A DNA stretch of 9,181 nt, from contig CANREU010000056.1 in the NCBI GenBank assembly GCA_947629725.1, forward strand, positions 1 through 9,181, given 5' to 3'. How positions within the stretch are numbered: the stretch's first letter is position 1; each line of letters starts with the position of its first letter. The translations under genes and the position numbers were made by a program. This document shows positions 1-5,775 of the stretch, in pieces. The DNA is from an uncultured Clostridia bacterium. GTDB lineage: Bacteria > Bacillota > Clostridia > Christensenellales > Borkfalkiaceae. The notes below the pieces were generated by a model. The model saw only the letters and a program-made list of their open reading frames with translations, did not search any database and was not told the DNA's origin.

Positions 1-69
1 AAATTGGGTGCGCTGCCGCAAAAGCGTGGTTTTGCTCCGCGCAGTATTTATAGCTGCGGGCGCGGTGGG

Positions 70-156
70 CTCCTCATTCCGAACGGAGCCGTAGGCGGAG
101 TGAGTGAATCTTAAATCAAGATACACTCGGCTCCTGCGGAGCCTCGGTATGAGGAG
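70..156. repeat. Inverted-repeat element with 13-bp imperfect ends
   Basis: The ends CTCCTCATTCCGA (70-82) and TCGGTATGAGGAG (144-156) are reverse complements with one mismatch. Inside lies a second hairpin, GGCTCC-TGC-GGAGCC (129-143). The ATTCCGA-type end is shared with the elements at 377-417 and 4188-4286, so this looks like one copy of a non-coding, MITE- or REP-like family. No protein is encoded. Whether it is mobile cannot be told from one window. Confidence 0.6.
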
Positions 157-182
157 CAGAGGCCCTCGCCGCAGAGAAAGCC

Positions 183-330
183 ATGCCCTTCCGTGTAAAA
201 GGGCGCCGCAGGCGTGCCTTGCGCTGAAGGTAGCACGGCGCAGCCGTGACGGATGGGGATGGGGTCCGATGATTGTCAATCCCCACCACCGCCGCAAGCG
301 GCGGAGCCTCCCCTTTGGAAAAGGGTAGGC
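183..330. repeat. Composite dispersed repeat, with an inverted partial copy at 4665-4735
   Basis: Positions 212-231 match the reverse complement of 4688-4707 at 18 of 20 bases, and the similarity continues loosely on both sides. A second part carries the hairpin CCGCCGC-AA-GCGGCGG (289-304), followed by CTCCCCTTTGGAAAAGGG. Outer limits are approximate. It is intergenic repeat sequence, not a gene, although a 74-codon open frame happens to cross it. Confidence 0.45.
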
Positions 331-376
331 CTTTCGTTGCTCTTTGTTCTGCTTATGCCCTCGCCCTCCCAACCAT

Positions 377-417
377 GTCATCCCGAGCCGTCGCGCAAGG
401 CGCGACGTCGGAATGAC
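377..417. repeat. 41-bp miniature inverted-repeat element
   Basis: The ends GTCATCCCGA (377-386) and TCGGAATGAC (408-417) are reverse complements with one mismatch. The centre is a perfect hairpin, GTCGCGC-AAG-GCGCGAC (390-406). The whole element can fold into one long stem. It shares its ends with the longer elements at 70-156 and 4188-4286 and may be the minimal form of that family. Confidence 0.65.
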
Positions 418-479
418 GATGAAGAGAGGCGTGCGCCTTTCTTCTTCGTTTCGCGCTCGTTCCCCCGGCCACCCCCTGT

Positions 480-540
480 GTCCCCCCGCCAAAGGCAGGG
501 GGTTTGCTTTCCGTTAGTCCCGCCGAAGGCAAGAGGTTTG
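480..540. repeat. Two imperfect tandem copies of a small hairpin unit
   Basis: Copy 1 (480-506) holds CCCCCGCC-AAA-GGC-A-GGGGG followed by TTTG. Copy 2 (517-540) holds the related CCCGCC-GAA-GGC and GAGGTTTG. Each begins GTCCC and ends GGTTTG, and a T-rich stretch follows each. Each unit could act as a weak terminator, but the repetition suggests dispersed repeat sequence. Confidence 0.4.
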
Positions 541-626
541 TTCTTTGTTTGTCCCTCTTTTCCGTGCATAGGGTGCGCGGGAACAGAGTTTTTCGGGCCG
601 AGCTGCGATTTTTTCGCCGTTCCCCC

Positions 627-655
627 TTGCCTCCCGCCGAATTTTTTGGTATCAT
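627..655 (+). promoter_or_regulatory. Candidate promoter of the purine permease
   Basis: TTGCCT (627-632) and TATCAT (650-655) are separated by 17 bp and resemble a sigma-A promoter (4/6 and 5/6 matches). The start site would be near 662. That leaves a leader of only about 11 nt, just enough for the AAAGGAG binding site at 661-667, so the call is plausible but not strong. Confidence 0.4.
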
Positions 656-672
656 GGAAAAAAGGAGATCGT

Positions 673-2184
673 ATGAAAGAAGAAGATCGGGCTCCCGAAG
701 AGAGCGTTCCGCCCGAAGGGTCCGCCCCCGGGGCGCCCGTAAAAACCAAAAAGATCGGCAGGGTCGACCGCTTTTTCGGCATCACTGCGAGCGGGTCCAC
801 CTTCAAACAGGAGACGGTGGCGGGGCTCACCGTGTTCATGGCGATGGCGTATGCCCTCCTCGTCGTCCCCGGCATGTATGAGGTGGATGGCTTGTACCCC
901 TATGTCTCGTTCGGCGCGGTGTATATTGCGACGGCGCTCGGCGCCATCGTGGGCACCGTCTGCATGGCGTTCCTCGCGAAAATGCCGCTCGCGCAGGCCT
1001 CGGGCCTCGGCGCGACGGCCTACATCACGGGCACCCTCCTCGGAGGGGGTCTCGGACTCACCTATGCGAATGCAATGATCTTCGTCCTCCTCGACGGGGC
1101 GATCTTCGTCCTCCTCACGGCGACGGGGCTGCGCAAAAAGATCCTCGCCGCCATCCCGCACGAGGTGAAGGCCGTCCTCCCCGTGGGCATCGGCATGTTC
1201 ATCGCCTTCATCGGCTTCAAAAACGCGGGGGTCGTGAATTTGCACGAAGGGCAGATCGTATTCGCCTCCTTCAACGTGCTCGGGAAGCTCGATTATCTGG
1301 GCGCGATCGGTGCGGCCGTTGCCCTTCTCGGCGCGGTCGCCATCGCGATCCTCTCCAAAAAGAACGTAAGGGGGGCGATTTTATGGGGGATGCTCGGCTC
1401 CGCCGCCCTCTACTATGCCCTCGCGGGGCTCGGCTGCGCGTGGGGCGCCGCGGGTTGCCGCGAGACGTTCACCTCCATTGCCGCGAACTTTGAGGACCCC
1501 TTCAAGGCGTTTGCCGCATGGGGGAGGGAGTCGGTCGGGCAGGTGTTCGCAAACGGGTTCATCTTCAAACAATACCTTTCTATCCACTCGCCGGGCGAAC
1601 TTGCGGTGCTCATCGTCACCTCCGCCCTTGCCCTCTGCATGGTGGATATGTTCGACACCCTCGGCACCCTCTACGGAGCATGCTCCAAAGGGGGGCTGAT
1701 GGAGAACGGCGAGCCGAAGCGGCTGGGAAAGTGCCTCATGTCCAACGCCGTGGCGACCTGCGCGGGCGCGGTGTTCGGCGCGACGACCGTCGCCACCTAT
1801 GTGGAGTCCTCCTCGGGGGTCGCCGCGGGGGGAAGGACGGGCTTTTCCGCCCTCGTCACGAGCCTGTGCTTCGTCCTCGCCCTCTTTCTCTCCCCCATCG
1901 CAAAGCTCGTGCCCATGTGCGCGGCGTCCGCCGCCCTCATCTGGGTGGGGGTACTCATGATGACGTCCGTAAAGGATGTCGACTGGGCGGACCCCGCCGC
2001 CGCCCTGCCCGCCTTTCTCACCATCACCGTGATGGCGTTCGGATACTCCATTACGAGCGGCATCGGCGTGGGGATCCTCTCCTGCGTGCTCGTAAAACTG
2101 TTCACGGGCAAGGCGAAGGAGGTCTCCGTTGTCACATGGATCGTCGCCGCGCTCTTTTTCGCGATGTTCCTCCTCACAAATTAG
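673..2184 (+). CDS. NCS2/AzgA-type purine (guanine/hypoxanthine) permease
   Basis: 503-aa integral membrane protein of the nucleobase:cation symporter-2 class, AzgA/PbuG branch, expected to import purine bases with protons for salvage. After a charged, Pro-rich cytoplasmic tail (residues 1-40) come many hydrophobic segments. The family landmarks are visible: TVFMAMAY (53-60), PLAQASGLGATAY (105-117, where family members usually have PIALAPGMGLNAF), GIGMFIAFIGFKNAG (172-186), DMFDTLGT (325-332) and the conserved loop around TYVESSSGVAAGGRTG (375-390, with E378). ATG 673 is chosen because AAAGGAG at 661-667 sits 5 nt upstream and the protein then starts just before the conserved core; the open frame extends to 253 only through repeat DNA. 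Length is somewhat above the usual 430-490 because of the N-terminal tail. Single-gene unit ending at the hairpin at 2212-2250. Substrate is inferred from the family; no purine riboswitch is seen upstream. Confidence 0.9.
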   Translation: MKEEDRAPEESVPPEGSAPGAPVKTKKIGRVDRFFGITASGSTFKQETVAGLTVFMAMAYALLVVPGMYEVDGLYPYVSFGAVYIATALGAIVGTVCMAFLAKMPLAQASGLGATAYITGTLLGGGLGLTYANAMIFVLLDGAIFVLLTATGLRKKILAAIPHEVKAVLPVGIGMFIAFIGFKNAGVVNLHEGQIVFASFNVLGKLDYLGAIGAAVALLGAVAIAILSKKNVRGAILWGMLGSAALYYALAGLGCAWGAAGCRETFTSIAANFEDPFKAFAAWGRESVGQVFANGFIFKQYLSIHSPGELAVLIVTSALALCMVDMFDTLGTLYGACSKGGLMENGEPKRLGKCLMSNAVATCAGAVFGATTVATYVESSSGVAAGGRTGFSALVTSLCFVLALFLSPIAKLVPMCAASAALIWVGVLMMTSVKDVDWADPAAALPAFLTITVMAFGYSITSGIGVGILSCVLVKLFTGKAKEVSVVTWIVAALFFAMFLLTN

Positions 2185-2211
2185 AGGGCGGTTTTGCGAA
2201 ATTTTTACGGC

Positions 2212-2250
2212 AAACGCCGCCCGTGCAATTTGCGCGGGCGGCGTTTTTTT
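2212..2250 (+). terminator. Strong intrinsic terminator after the permease
   Basis: Perfect 12-bp stem, AAACGCCGCCCG (2212-2223) against CGGGCGGCGTTT (2235-2246). The stem can be extended inward by four more pairs to a 3-nt loop, and the T-run continues to 2250. It lies between two convergent stops (2184 and 2259). The opposite strand has a much poorer T-run, so it serves the permease best and may only partly stop the hydrolase transcript. Confidence 0.9.
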
Positions 2251-2258
2251 GTACCCCA

Positions 2259-3140
2259 TTATAGGTTTTTCTCGAAAAAGCCGAGCACGGCGGCGCGCTT
2301 TTCCTCCCCGTTTTCCTTCTCGTTCAGAAACTCGTGGCGGGAGCCCTCGAAGAGGGTGAGAGAGACGTTCTTCATGCCCGCCTTTTCGGTGTAGTAGCGG
2401 TAGAGCCGCTTTACCCCCTTGCCCATGTCGCCGACGGGGTCCTGCGCGCCCGATACGAGGAGGACGGGCATCTCCCTGTCGAGCCCCGCGGCGTATTGTT
2501 TCGTGTAGAGGGATTTGAGCCCCTTGAAAAAGTCGCGGTAGAAACGGTTGGAACAGGTGAACCCGCAGAGGGGGTCGTGCGCGTAGGCGGCGTTGTTCTC
2601 CTTGTCCGCCGAGAGCCACTGCCTGTCGGCAAACTTCTTCGCGTAGGCGCCGAAGGAGAGCTTCTCGATGAGTTTTGCGGGCTTCTTCTCCCCCTTGAGA
2701 CGGGCGACGACGGAGCCGAGGTACACCTCGAAATCCTTTTTGTGGTTGCTCCCCGCGACGACCGCGCCGTCGATGAGGCCGGGGTACTTCGAGAGAAAGC
2801 TCTGCGTGAGGAAGGAACCGTAGGAGAACCCGAAGAGGAAGAGTTTGAGCCCGGGGAAACGGGCGCGGCAGTATTTGGCGATCTCCGCCTCGTCGCGCAC
2901 GGTGTCCGCGAACATGTCTCCCGCGCACCAGCCGAGGGTGTCGGGATCGGTCTTTCCGTGCCCGCGGTGGTCGTCGGCGACGACGGCGTAGCCGTGCTCG
3001 TTGAGATAGCGGGCAAACCCCGCATACCGCGCGCCGTGCTCCGTCATGCCGTGGACGATCTGCACCACCGCTTTGGGGTTTTCGACCTCCGTCCACTCGT
3101 GCACATAGATCTTCTTTCCGTCGAAACTTTCAAATATCAT
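2259..3140 (-). CDS. Alpha/beta hydrolase, monoacylglycerol lipase/lysophospholipase-like
   Basis: 293-aa soluble protein with no signal peptide or membrane segment, hence cytoplasmic. The serine-hydrolase triad is visible: nucleophile Ser106 in GFSYG (104-108), acid Asp234 in GAQDPVG, and His269 in GSRHE. The oxyanion-hole motif HGMTEH (30-35) and DHRGHGKT (57-64) are typical of the Hydrolase_4 (serine aminopeptidase S33 / monoglyceride lipase) group, and residues ~135-215 form the variable cap. Likely an esterase on monoacylglycerol, lysophospholipid or similar esters; the true substrate cannot be read from sequence. ATG 3140 is preceded by a purine-rich AGGGAGG-type site and a good promoter (3158-3185). 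It runs convergent to the permease and divergent from the NlpC/P60 lipoprotein, with no operon partner. Length and motifs look intact. Confidence 0.88.
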   Translation of the reverse strand: MIFESFDGKKIYVHEWTEVENPKAVVQIVHGMTEHGARYAGFARYLNEHGYAVVADDHRGHGKTDPDTLGWCAGDMFADTVRDEAEIAKYCRARFPGLKLFLFGFSYGSFLTQSFLSKYPGLIDGAVVAGSNHKKDFEVYLGSVVARLKGEKKPAKLIEKLSFGAYAKKFADRQWLSADKENNAAYAHDPLCGFTCSNRFYRDFFKGLKSLYTKQYAAGLDREMPVLLVSGAQDPVGDMGKGVKRLYRYYTEKAGMKNVSLTLFEGSRHEFLNEKENGEEKRAAVLGFFEKNL

Positions 3141-3157
3141 GGTCTGCCTCCCTCTCC

Positions 3158-3185
3158 ATTATAGCGCGATTTTTTTGCTTTTCAA
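3158..3185 (-). promoter_or_regulatory. Promoter of the alpha/beta hydrolase
   Basis: On the minus strand, TTGAAA (3185-3180) and a consensus TATAAT (3163-3158) are 16 bp apart. The start point would be near 3151, giving a leader of about 11 nt that begins at the GGAGG ribosome binding site. Confidence 0.65.
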
Positions 3186-3240
3186 GCGCTTTTATGGAAA
3201 TTTCTCCCCCATTTCCCAAAAATCCGCCTGTATTTTTTCC

Positions 3241-3270
3241 TTGATTCCTTCACGCCGCCCGTGTTATACT
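3241..3270 (+). promoter_or_regulatory. Promoter of the NlpC/P60 lipoprotein gene
   Basis: TTGATT (3241-3246) and TATACT (3265-3270) are 18 bp apart, a good sigma-A-like pair. The predicted start near 3277 leaves a ~24-nt leader that contains AAAGGAGG (3287-3294), 6 nt before the GTG start at 3301. It is back to back with the hydrolase promoter in the same spacer. Confidence 0.65.
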
Positions 3271-3300
3271 GCCTTACCAAGAGCAAAAAGGAGGAAGTCT

Positions 3301-4152
3301 GTGAAAAAATTTGCCTTTCTTTGCATGTTTACGGCGCTCCTCGCCCTCCCCCTTTCGGCGTGCGGCGGGGGCCCGCCTTCAACGGACGGCGCGCCCCGCG
3401 CCGAGGTCTCCGAAGAAGTCCCGCCCGAAACGGTGTTTCCGCCCGAGGAGCCCCTTCCCCCCGAAGAGGTCCTTCCCGGAGAGGGCTCTCCCTCCGGAGA
3501 GGAGCGGGTGCCCGCGCAGGCGGAGTATTTACGCGTAACAGTAGACGGTCTCAACGTGCGGACGGGTGCGGGAACGGAGTTCCCCGTGCTCGGCACGGCG
3601 GAAAGAAACACCCTCCTCCCCCGCAGGGAGAAGACGGGCGGCTGGTATAAGACCTTCTACCGCGGGAGGGCCGCCTTTGTGAGTGCGGACGAACGCTTCG
3701 GCGAGCCCGTCTCGCTCGGGCGGGCGGACGGGAGGACGGAGAAAACGATCGAAGAGGGCTGCCGCCTGCTCGGCGTCCCCTATGTGTACGGCGCGGTCCG
3801 CTTTCACGACGGCACGGGCCGCCTCCTCAAGGGGTTTTCGGAGGACAGGTTCGACTGTTCCTCCCTCATGCAGTATATCTTCTACCGCGGGGCGGGCGTC
3901 CTCCTCGGCACGACCACCCGCGCGCAGGTGAAGCAGGGGACAAAACTGGCATGGACGGACCTCAAACGCGGGGATCTGCTCTTTTTTACGAACGCCTCGC
4001 GGGAGCACAACACGGGGATCGAGCGGGTGGGGCACGTCGCCCTCTATCTCGGCGGAAACTATATCCTCCACACCGCCTCCGACTATGCGAAAATCGAGCA
4101 GATCTCCGCAAAGCGCAGGGGATATTTCCTCGAAGGAAGAAGAGTTTGGTAG
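3301..4152 (+). CDS. SH3b-NlpC/P60 cell-wall endopeptidase lipoprotein
   Basis: 283 aa. The start is GTG 3301, chosen for the strong AAAGGAGG 6 nt upstream and because it opens a lipoprotein signal peptide: Lys-Lys, a hydrophobic core, and lipobox LSAC with lipid-modified Cys21. A Pro/Glu-rich spacer (about 31-72) is followed by a bacterial SH3 domain (about 75-130, LNVRTGAGTEFPVLG), then an NlpC/P60 cysteine peptidase domain (about 147-283). Catalytic residues are Cys186 in FDCSSL, His245 in GHVALYLG and probably His257 in HTAS. The family cleaves peptide cross-links of peptidoglycan, commonly the gamma-D-Glu to diamino-acid bond. It should act at the outer face of the membrane, with the SH3b part binding wall peptides. 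A stretch of about 20 residues (165-184) between VPYVYGA and the catalytic Cys is longer than usual. No operon partner. Confidence 0.9.
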   Translation: MKKFAFLCMFTALLALPLSACGGGPPSTDGAPRAEVSEEVPPETVFPPEEPLPPEEVLPGEGSPSGEERVPAQAEYLRVTVDGLNVRTGAGTEFPVLGTAERNTLLPRREKTGGWYKTFYRGRAAFVSADERFGEPVSLGRADGRTEKTIEEGCRLLGVPYVYGAVRFHDGTGRLLKGFSEDRFDCSSLMQYIFYRGAGVLLGTTTRAQVKQGTKLAWTDLKRGDLLFFTNASREHNTGIERVGHVALYLGGNYILHTASDYAKIEQISAKRRGYFLEGRRVW

Positions 4153-4187
4153 CGGGACGCCCCCTCACGGGCGAGGGCAAGTTCCCC

Positions 4188-4286
4188 TCATTCCGAGCGA
4201 AGCGAGCGAATCTCGCTCTTTTGCAAAGAGATCCCTCGACACGCCGTGCCGCCCGCAAACGCGGGCGGCACGGCGGCTCGGGATGA
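4188..4286. repeat. 99-bp inverted-repeat element with a 14-bp internal hairpin
   Basis: Ends TCATTCCGAG (4188-4197) and CTCGGGATGA (4277-4286) are reverse complements with one mismatch, matching the ends of the elements at 70-156 and 377-417. Inside is a perfect 14-bp stem (4243-4256 with 4261-4274) closed by AAAC. The GAGCGAAGCGAGCGAATCT portion after the left end parallels GGAGTGAGTGAATCT in the 70-156 element. Non-coding. Confidence 0.65.
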
Positions 4287-4300
4287 CGTGGTGGGGCGAG

Positions 4301-4368
4301 GGCGAGGGCAAGTCCTCTCGGCGCCACCTTGAGGGGGAGCTGTCGCGCAGTGACCGAGGGGGTGTTGT
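4301..4368. repeat. Dispersed repeat, copy 1
   Basis: Positions 4301-4340 match 4501-4540 at 37 of 40 bases. The core reads GGCGCCACCTTGAGGG. After a variable hairpin arm both copies resume with GAGGGGGTGT. A fragment of the same unit (GCGAGGGCAAGTTCCC) occurs at 4171-4186. Intergenic, no coding capacity. Confidence 0.7.
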
Positions 4369-4390
4369 GCTCGTTTTCCCGTAACACCCC
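4359..4390. repeat. GGGGTGTT/AACACCCC hairpin
   Basis: Perfect 8-bp arms GGGGTGTT (4359-4366) and AACACCCC (4383-4390) surround a 16-nt loop. Related GGGGTGT/ACACCCC hairpins occur at 4567-4594 and 4631-4660. Confidence 0.5.
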
Positions 4391-4408
4391 TCTCCGCGCC
4401 GACCGAAA

Positions 4409-4432
4409 GCCTTCCCCCTTCGGGGGGAAGGC
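4409..4432. other. 10-bp stem closed by a UUCG tetraloop
   Basis: GCCTTCCCCC (4409-4418) pairs perfectly with GGGGGAAGGC (4423-4432) around TTCG, giving the C(UUCG)G arrangement known to be exceptionally stable in RNA. No T-run follows, so it is not a classical terminator. It could protect the 3' end of the lipoprotein transcript or simply belong to a repeat. Confidence 0.5.
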
Positions 4433-4474
4433 ACGCTCGGGATATGCGGGGACGAAAAACGAACACCCCCCGCA

Positions 4475-4512
4475 CCCCTACCCCTCGCCCCCCAAAGGAG
4501 GGCGAGGGCAAG
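4475..4512. repeat. Hairpin repeat, also found inside tatD (9135-9170)
   Basis: Begins CCCCTACCCCTC, folds through CCCTCGCCC (4482-4490) against GGGCGAGGG (4500-4508), and ends GAGGGCAAG. The segment at 9135-9170 has the same start, fold and end. It abuts repeat copy 2 at 4501. Confidence 0.55.
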
Positions 4513-4576
4513 TTCCCTCGGCGCCACCTTGAGGGAGAGCTCCGCCGTGCCTTTTACGGCGGCGAGGGGGTGTGGT
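4501..4576. repeat. Dispersed repeat, copy 2
   Basis: Second copy of the unit at 4301-4368, 37 of 40 bases identical over the first 40. The variable arm differs: GCCGTGCCTTTTACGGC here, against a GTCGCGCAGTGAC-type arm in copy 1. Arms that change while staying self-complementary suggest that folding is maintained. Confidence 0.65.
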
Positions 4577-4671
4577 ATTGCGGTTGCACACCCCTTTTGC
4601 CGCGCTTTCTATCCTTTTCCCGTCGGCGTCGGGGTGTTGTATTGCGGTTTGGCACACCCCTTTTGCCGCGC
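4567..4671. repeat. Two direct copies of a ~40-bp hairpin unit
   Basis: Copy 1 (4567-4605) and copy 2 (4631-4671) both read GGGGTGT, then GTATTGCGGTT, then CACACCCCTTTTGCCGCGC, differing by one base and a 2-nt indel. Copy 1 forms a perfect 8-bp stem GGGGTGTG/CACACCCC followed by TTTT. Each could be a weak plus-strand terminator, but the T-run is short. Confidence 0.6.
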
Positions 4672-4735
4672 AAAGGTCTTGCGCGGCACTTTCAGCGCAA
4701 GGCATGCCTTCGGCACCCTCAAGGGGAAGGCAAGG
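4665..4735. repeat. Hairpin and inverted partial copy of the 183-330 repeat
   Basis: A perfect 9-bp stem, GCCGCGCAA (4665-4673) with TTGCGCGGC (4679-4687), leads into 4688-4707, which is the reverse complement of 212-231 at 18 of 20 bases. This shows the same repeat in both orientations about 4.5 kb apart. Confidence 0.5.
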
Positions 4736-4784
4736 GGGGCAAGAAAATGCGCACGGGCGCGGAGAGCGGCCGTACTCCAAAGGG

Positions 4785-4810
4785 AAAAAGAAAAAGCCCG
4801 CAGGGCGGGC
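4785..4810 (-). terminator. Terminator of rsmA
   Basis: Read on the minus strand, a 6-bp stem GCCCGC/GCGGGC (4810-4805 with 4801-4796) is followed at once by TTTTTCTTTTT (4795-4785). It sits about 22 nt past the rsmA stop. Confidence 0.8.
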
Positions 4811-4832
4811 AAAAGTTTCCCTTGTGAAAAAA

Positions 4833-5660
4833 TTATTTGAGATAGGGCGCGATCAGGGCGGAGAGGCGGGCAAAATCGGCGGGAGAGAGGGTCTCCCCGC
4901 GCGCGCCGTCGACGATCCCCGCCGCCCGCAGGAGCTCCTTCGCCCCCTCGCGGGAGAGGGAAAAGCGCGCCATGAGGTTGTTTTCGAGGGTCTTGCGGCG
5001 GCTCGAGAAGGCACACTTCACGGCCTCGCGGTAGGCGCGGGGGTCCGCCTCCACGCCCCCCGTAAACGCGACGTGCACCACCGCCGAGTCGACGTTCGGG
5101 CGGGGCGTAAACGCCGTCCGCGGCACCCTGCGCGTGATCTGCGCGCTCCCCTTGAGGGCGATCGCCGCCGTGATCGCGCCGTATTCGGGGGTATTTTCCC
5201 TCGCGCAGAAGCGGAGGGCGACCTCTTCCTGCACCATCACCGTGATCCCGCGGCAGCGCTCCGCCTCCTCCAAAAAGCGCAAAACGACGGGGGTCGTGAC
5301 ATAATAGGGCAAATTGGCGACGACCGCGTACTCCCCGAGCTCCCTCTCGAGGGCGGGGAGGTCCTCCTTCATGAAGTCGCGGAAGACGACCTCGACGTTC
5401 GCACAGCCCGAGAGGGTCTCCGCGAGAACGGGGCGGAGGGAAGCGTCGATCTCATAGGAGACGACCCGCTTTGCCCTCTCCGAGAGCGCCCGCGTAAGCG
5501 CGCCAGCGCCCGTGCCGATCTCGAGAACGGCCGTGTTTTCGTCCACCCCCGCGTCCCGCACGACGGCGTCCAGCAAATTTTTATCGGTGAGGAAGTTCTG
5601 CCCGAATTTTTTCTTGAAAAAGAAGCCGTGTTTTGAGAGCGTTTCGCCGAGAGTTTCCAT
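4833..5660 (-). CDS. rsmA: 16S rRNA (adenine(1518)-N6/adenine(1519)-N6)-dimethyltransferase
   Basis: RsmA/KsgA uses S-adenosylmethionine to dimethylate two adjacent adenines in the 3' hairpin of 16S rRNA during late 30S assembly. From ATG 5660 the protein has 275 aa. Family motifs are complete: KKFGQNFLTD (17-26), SAM-binding EIGTGAG (47-53), acidic YEID (69-72), catalytic NLPY (116-119), FTPRPNVDSA (184-193) and RRKTLENN (221-228). The frame is open to a TTG at 5708, adding 16 residues, but those codons read through two hairpins. ATG 5660 or 5663 gives the N-terminus expected by comparison with the Bacillus protein. No start has a good Shine-Dalgarno (only GGAAA precedes the ATGs), so the choice is uncertain by a few codons. 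It lies downstream of the radical SAM gene and tatD, the usual Bacillota company of this gene, but a terminator (5724-5767) separates it from them. Confidence 0.95.
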   Translation of the reverse strand: METLGETLSKHGFFFKKKFGQNFLTDKNLLDAVVRDAGVDENTAVLEIGTGAGALTRALSERAKRVVSYEIDASLRPVLAETLSGCANVEVVFRDFMKEDLPALERELGEYAVVANLPYYVTTPVVLRFLEEAERCRGITVMVQEEVALRFCARENTPEYGAITAAIALKGSAQITRRVPRTAFTPRPNVDSAVVHVAFTGGVEADPRAYREAVKCAFSSRRKTLENNLMARFSLSREGAKELLRAAGIVDGARGETLSPADFARLSALIAPYLK

Positions 5661-5676
5661 CATTTTCCGCACATGG

Positions 5677-5722
5677 GGGCGGATTTTCCGCCCATACTGT
5701 GATCGCAAGGGGAACCTTGCGA
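5677..5722 (-). promoter_or_regulatory. Two perfect hairpins in the rsmA leader
   Basis: TCGCAAGG-GGAA-CCTTGCGA (5703-5722, 8-bp stem) and GGGCGGA-TTT-TCCGCCC (5677-5693, 7-bp stem) lie between the upstream terminator and the rsmA start. The second ends about 14 nt before the first ATG. Neither has a T-run. They could be an operator, leader structures that control translation, or dispersed repeat remnants. I could not find a convincing promoter between them. Confidence 0.4.
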
Positions 5723-5723
5723 C

Positions 5724-5767
5724 AAAAGAACAAGAGAGCCGGGAGAGCGCGAGTTTTCTCGGCTCTC
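5724..5767 (-). terminator. Terminator after the radical SAM gene, possibly bidirectional
   Basis: GAGAGCCG (5734-5741) pairs with CGGCTCTC (5760-5767), and the stem extends inward with wobble pairs. On the minus strand it is followed by TTGTTCTTTT. On the plus strand it is followed by CGA and six T. It begins 8 nt past the radical SAM stop, so rsmA probably needs its own promoter. Confidence 0.75.
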
Positions 5768-5775
5768 CGATTTTT

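Larger units (their letters stand above)
1..626. other. Gene-free region made of short dispersed repeats
   Basis: No reading frame here has a credible protein. The open frames that cross it are low-complexity, Arg/Pro/Ser-rich, and lack a ribosome binding site. An open frame runs from 253 into the permease gene, but its first 140 codons translate repeat sequence and precede a good start at 673. The stretch is instead a chain of short inverted-repeat elements (70-156, 183-330, 377-417, 480-540). A small hairpin, AGGCG-TG-CGCCT at 427-438 followed by a T/C-rich run, could be a weak terminator but I would not rely on it. I see no tRNA, rRNA or purine riboswitch. Confidence 0.7.
4153..4784. other. 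Gene-free spacer filled with hairpins and repeats
   Basis: Lies between the convergent ends of the NlpC/P60 gene and rsmA. The open frames here are repeat-derived, very Arg/Pro/Gly-rich, and lack ribosome binding sites. I count at least eight stem-loops and several mutually similar segments, listed separately. No classical terminator directly follows the lipoprotein stop: CGCCC-CTCAC-GGGCG at 4159-4173 has no T-run. Confidence 0.7.

Noticed and set aside
253..672. N-terminal extension of the permease frame by 140 codons
   Set aside because: It translates intergenic repeats into low-complexity sequence, and a proper ribosome site and family-like start lie at 661-673.
600..672. Purine riboswitch upstream of the purine permease
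   Set aside because: No three-way junction or conserved purine-aptamer loops could be found in the short leader, and the likely promoter sits only about 20 nt before the gene.
1381..3096. 571-codon minus-strand open frame
   Set aside because: It overlaps both the permease and the hydrolase in other frames, is Arg/Gly-rich, and has no start signal; a shadow typical of GC-rich coding DNA.
2334..3164. 276-codon plus-strand open frame
   Set aside because: Antisense to the hydrolase, whose catalytic motifs are intact; Glu/Val/Arg-rich shadow composition.
4153..4784. CRISPR array or tandem satellite
   Set aside because: Repeats are few, unevenly spaced, differ in length and lack uniform spacers.
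4572..5636. 354-codon plus-strand open frame
   Set aside because: Starts in repeats and runs antisense to rsmA; no recognisable protein.
5661..5708. TTG 5708 as the rsmA start
   Set aside because: The extra residues have no family counterpart, lie across two hairpins and lack a ribosome site; ATG 5660/5663 fits RsmA proteins better.
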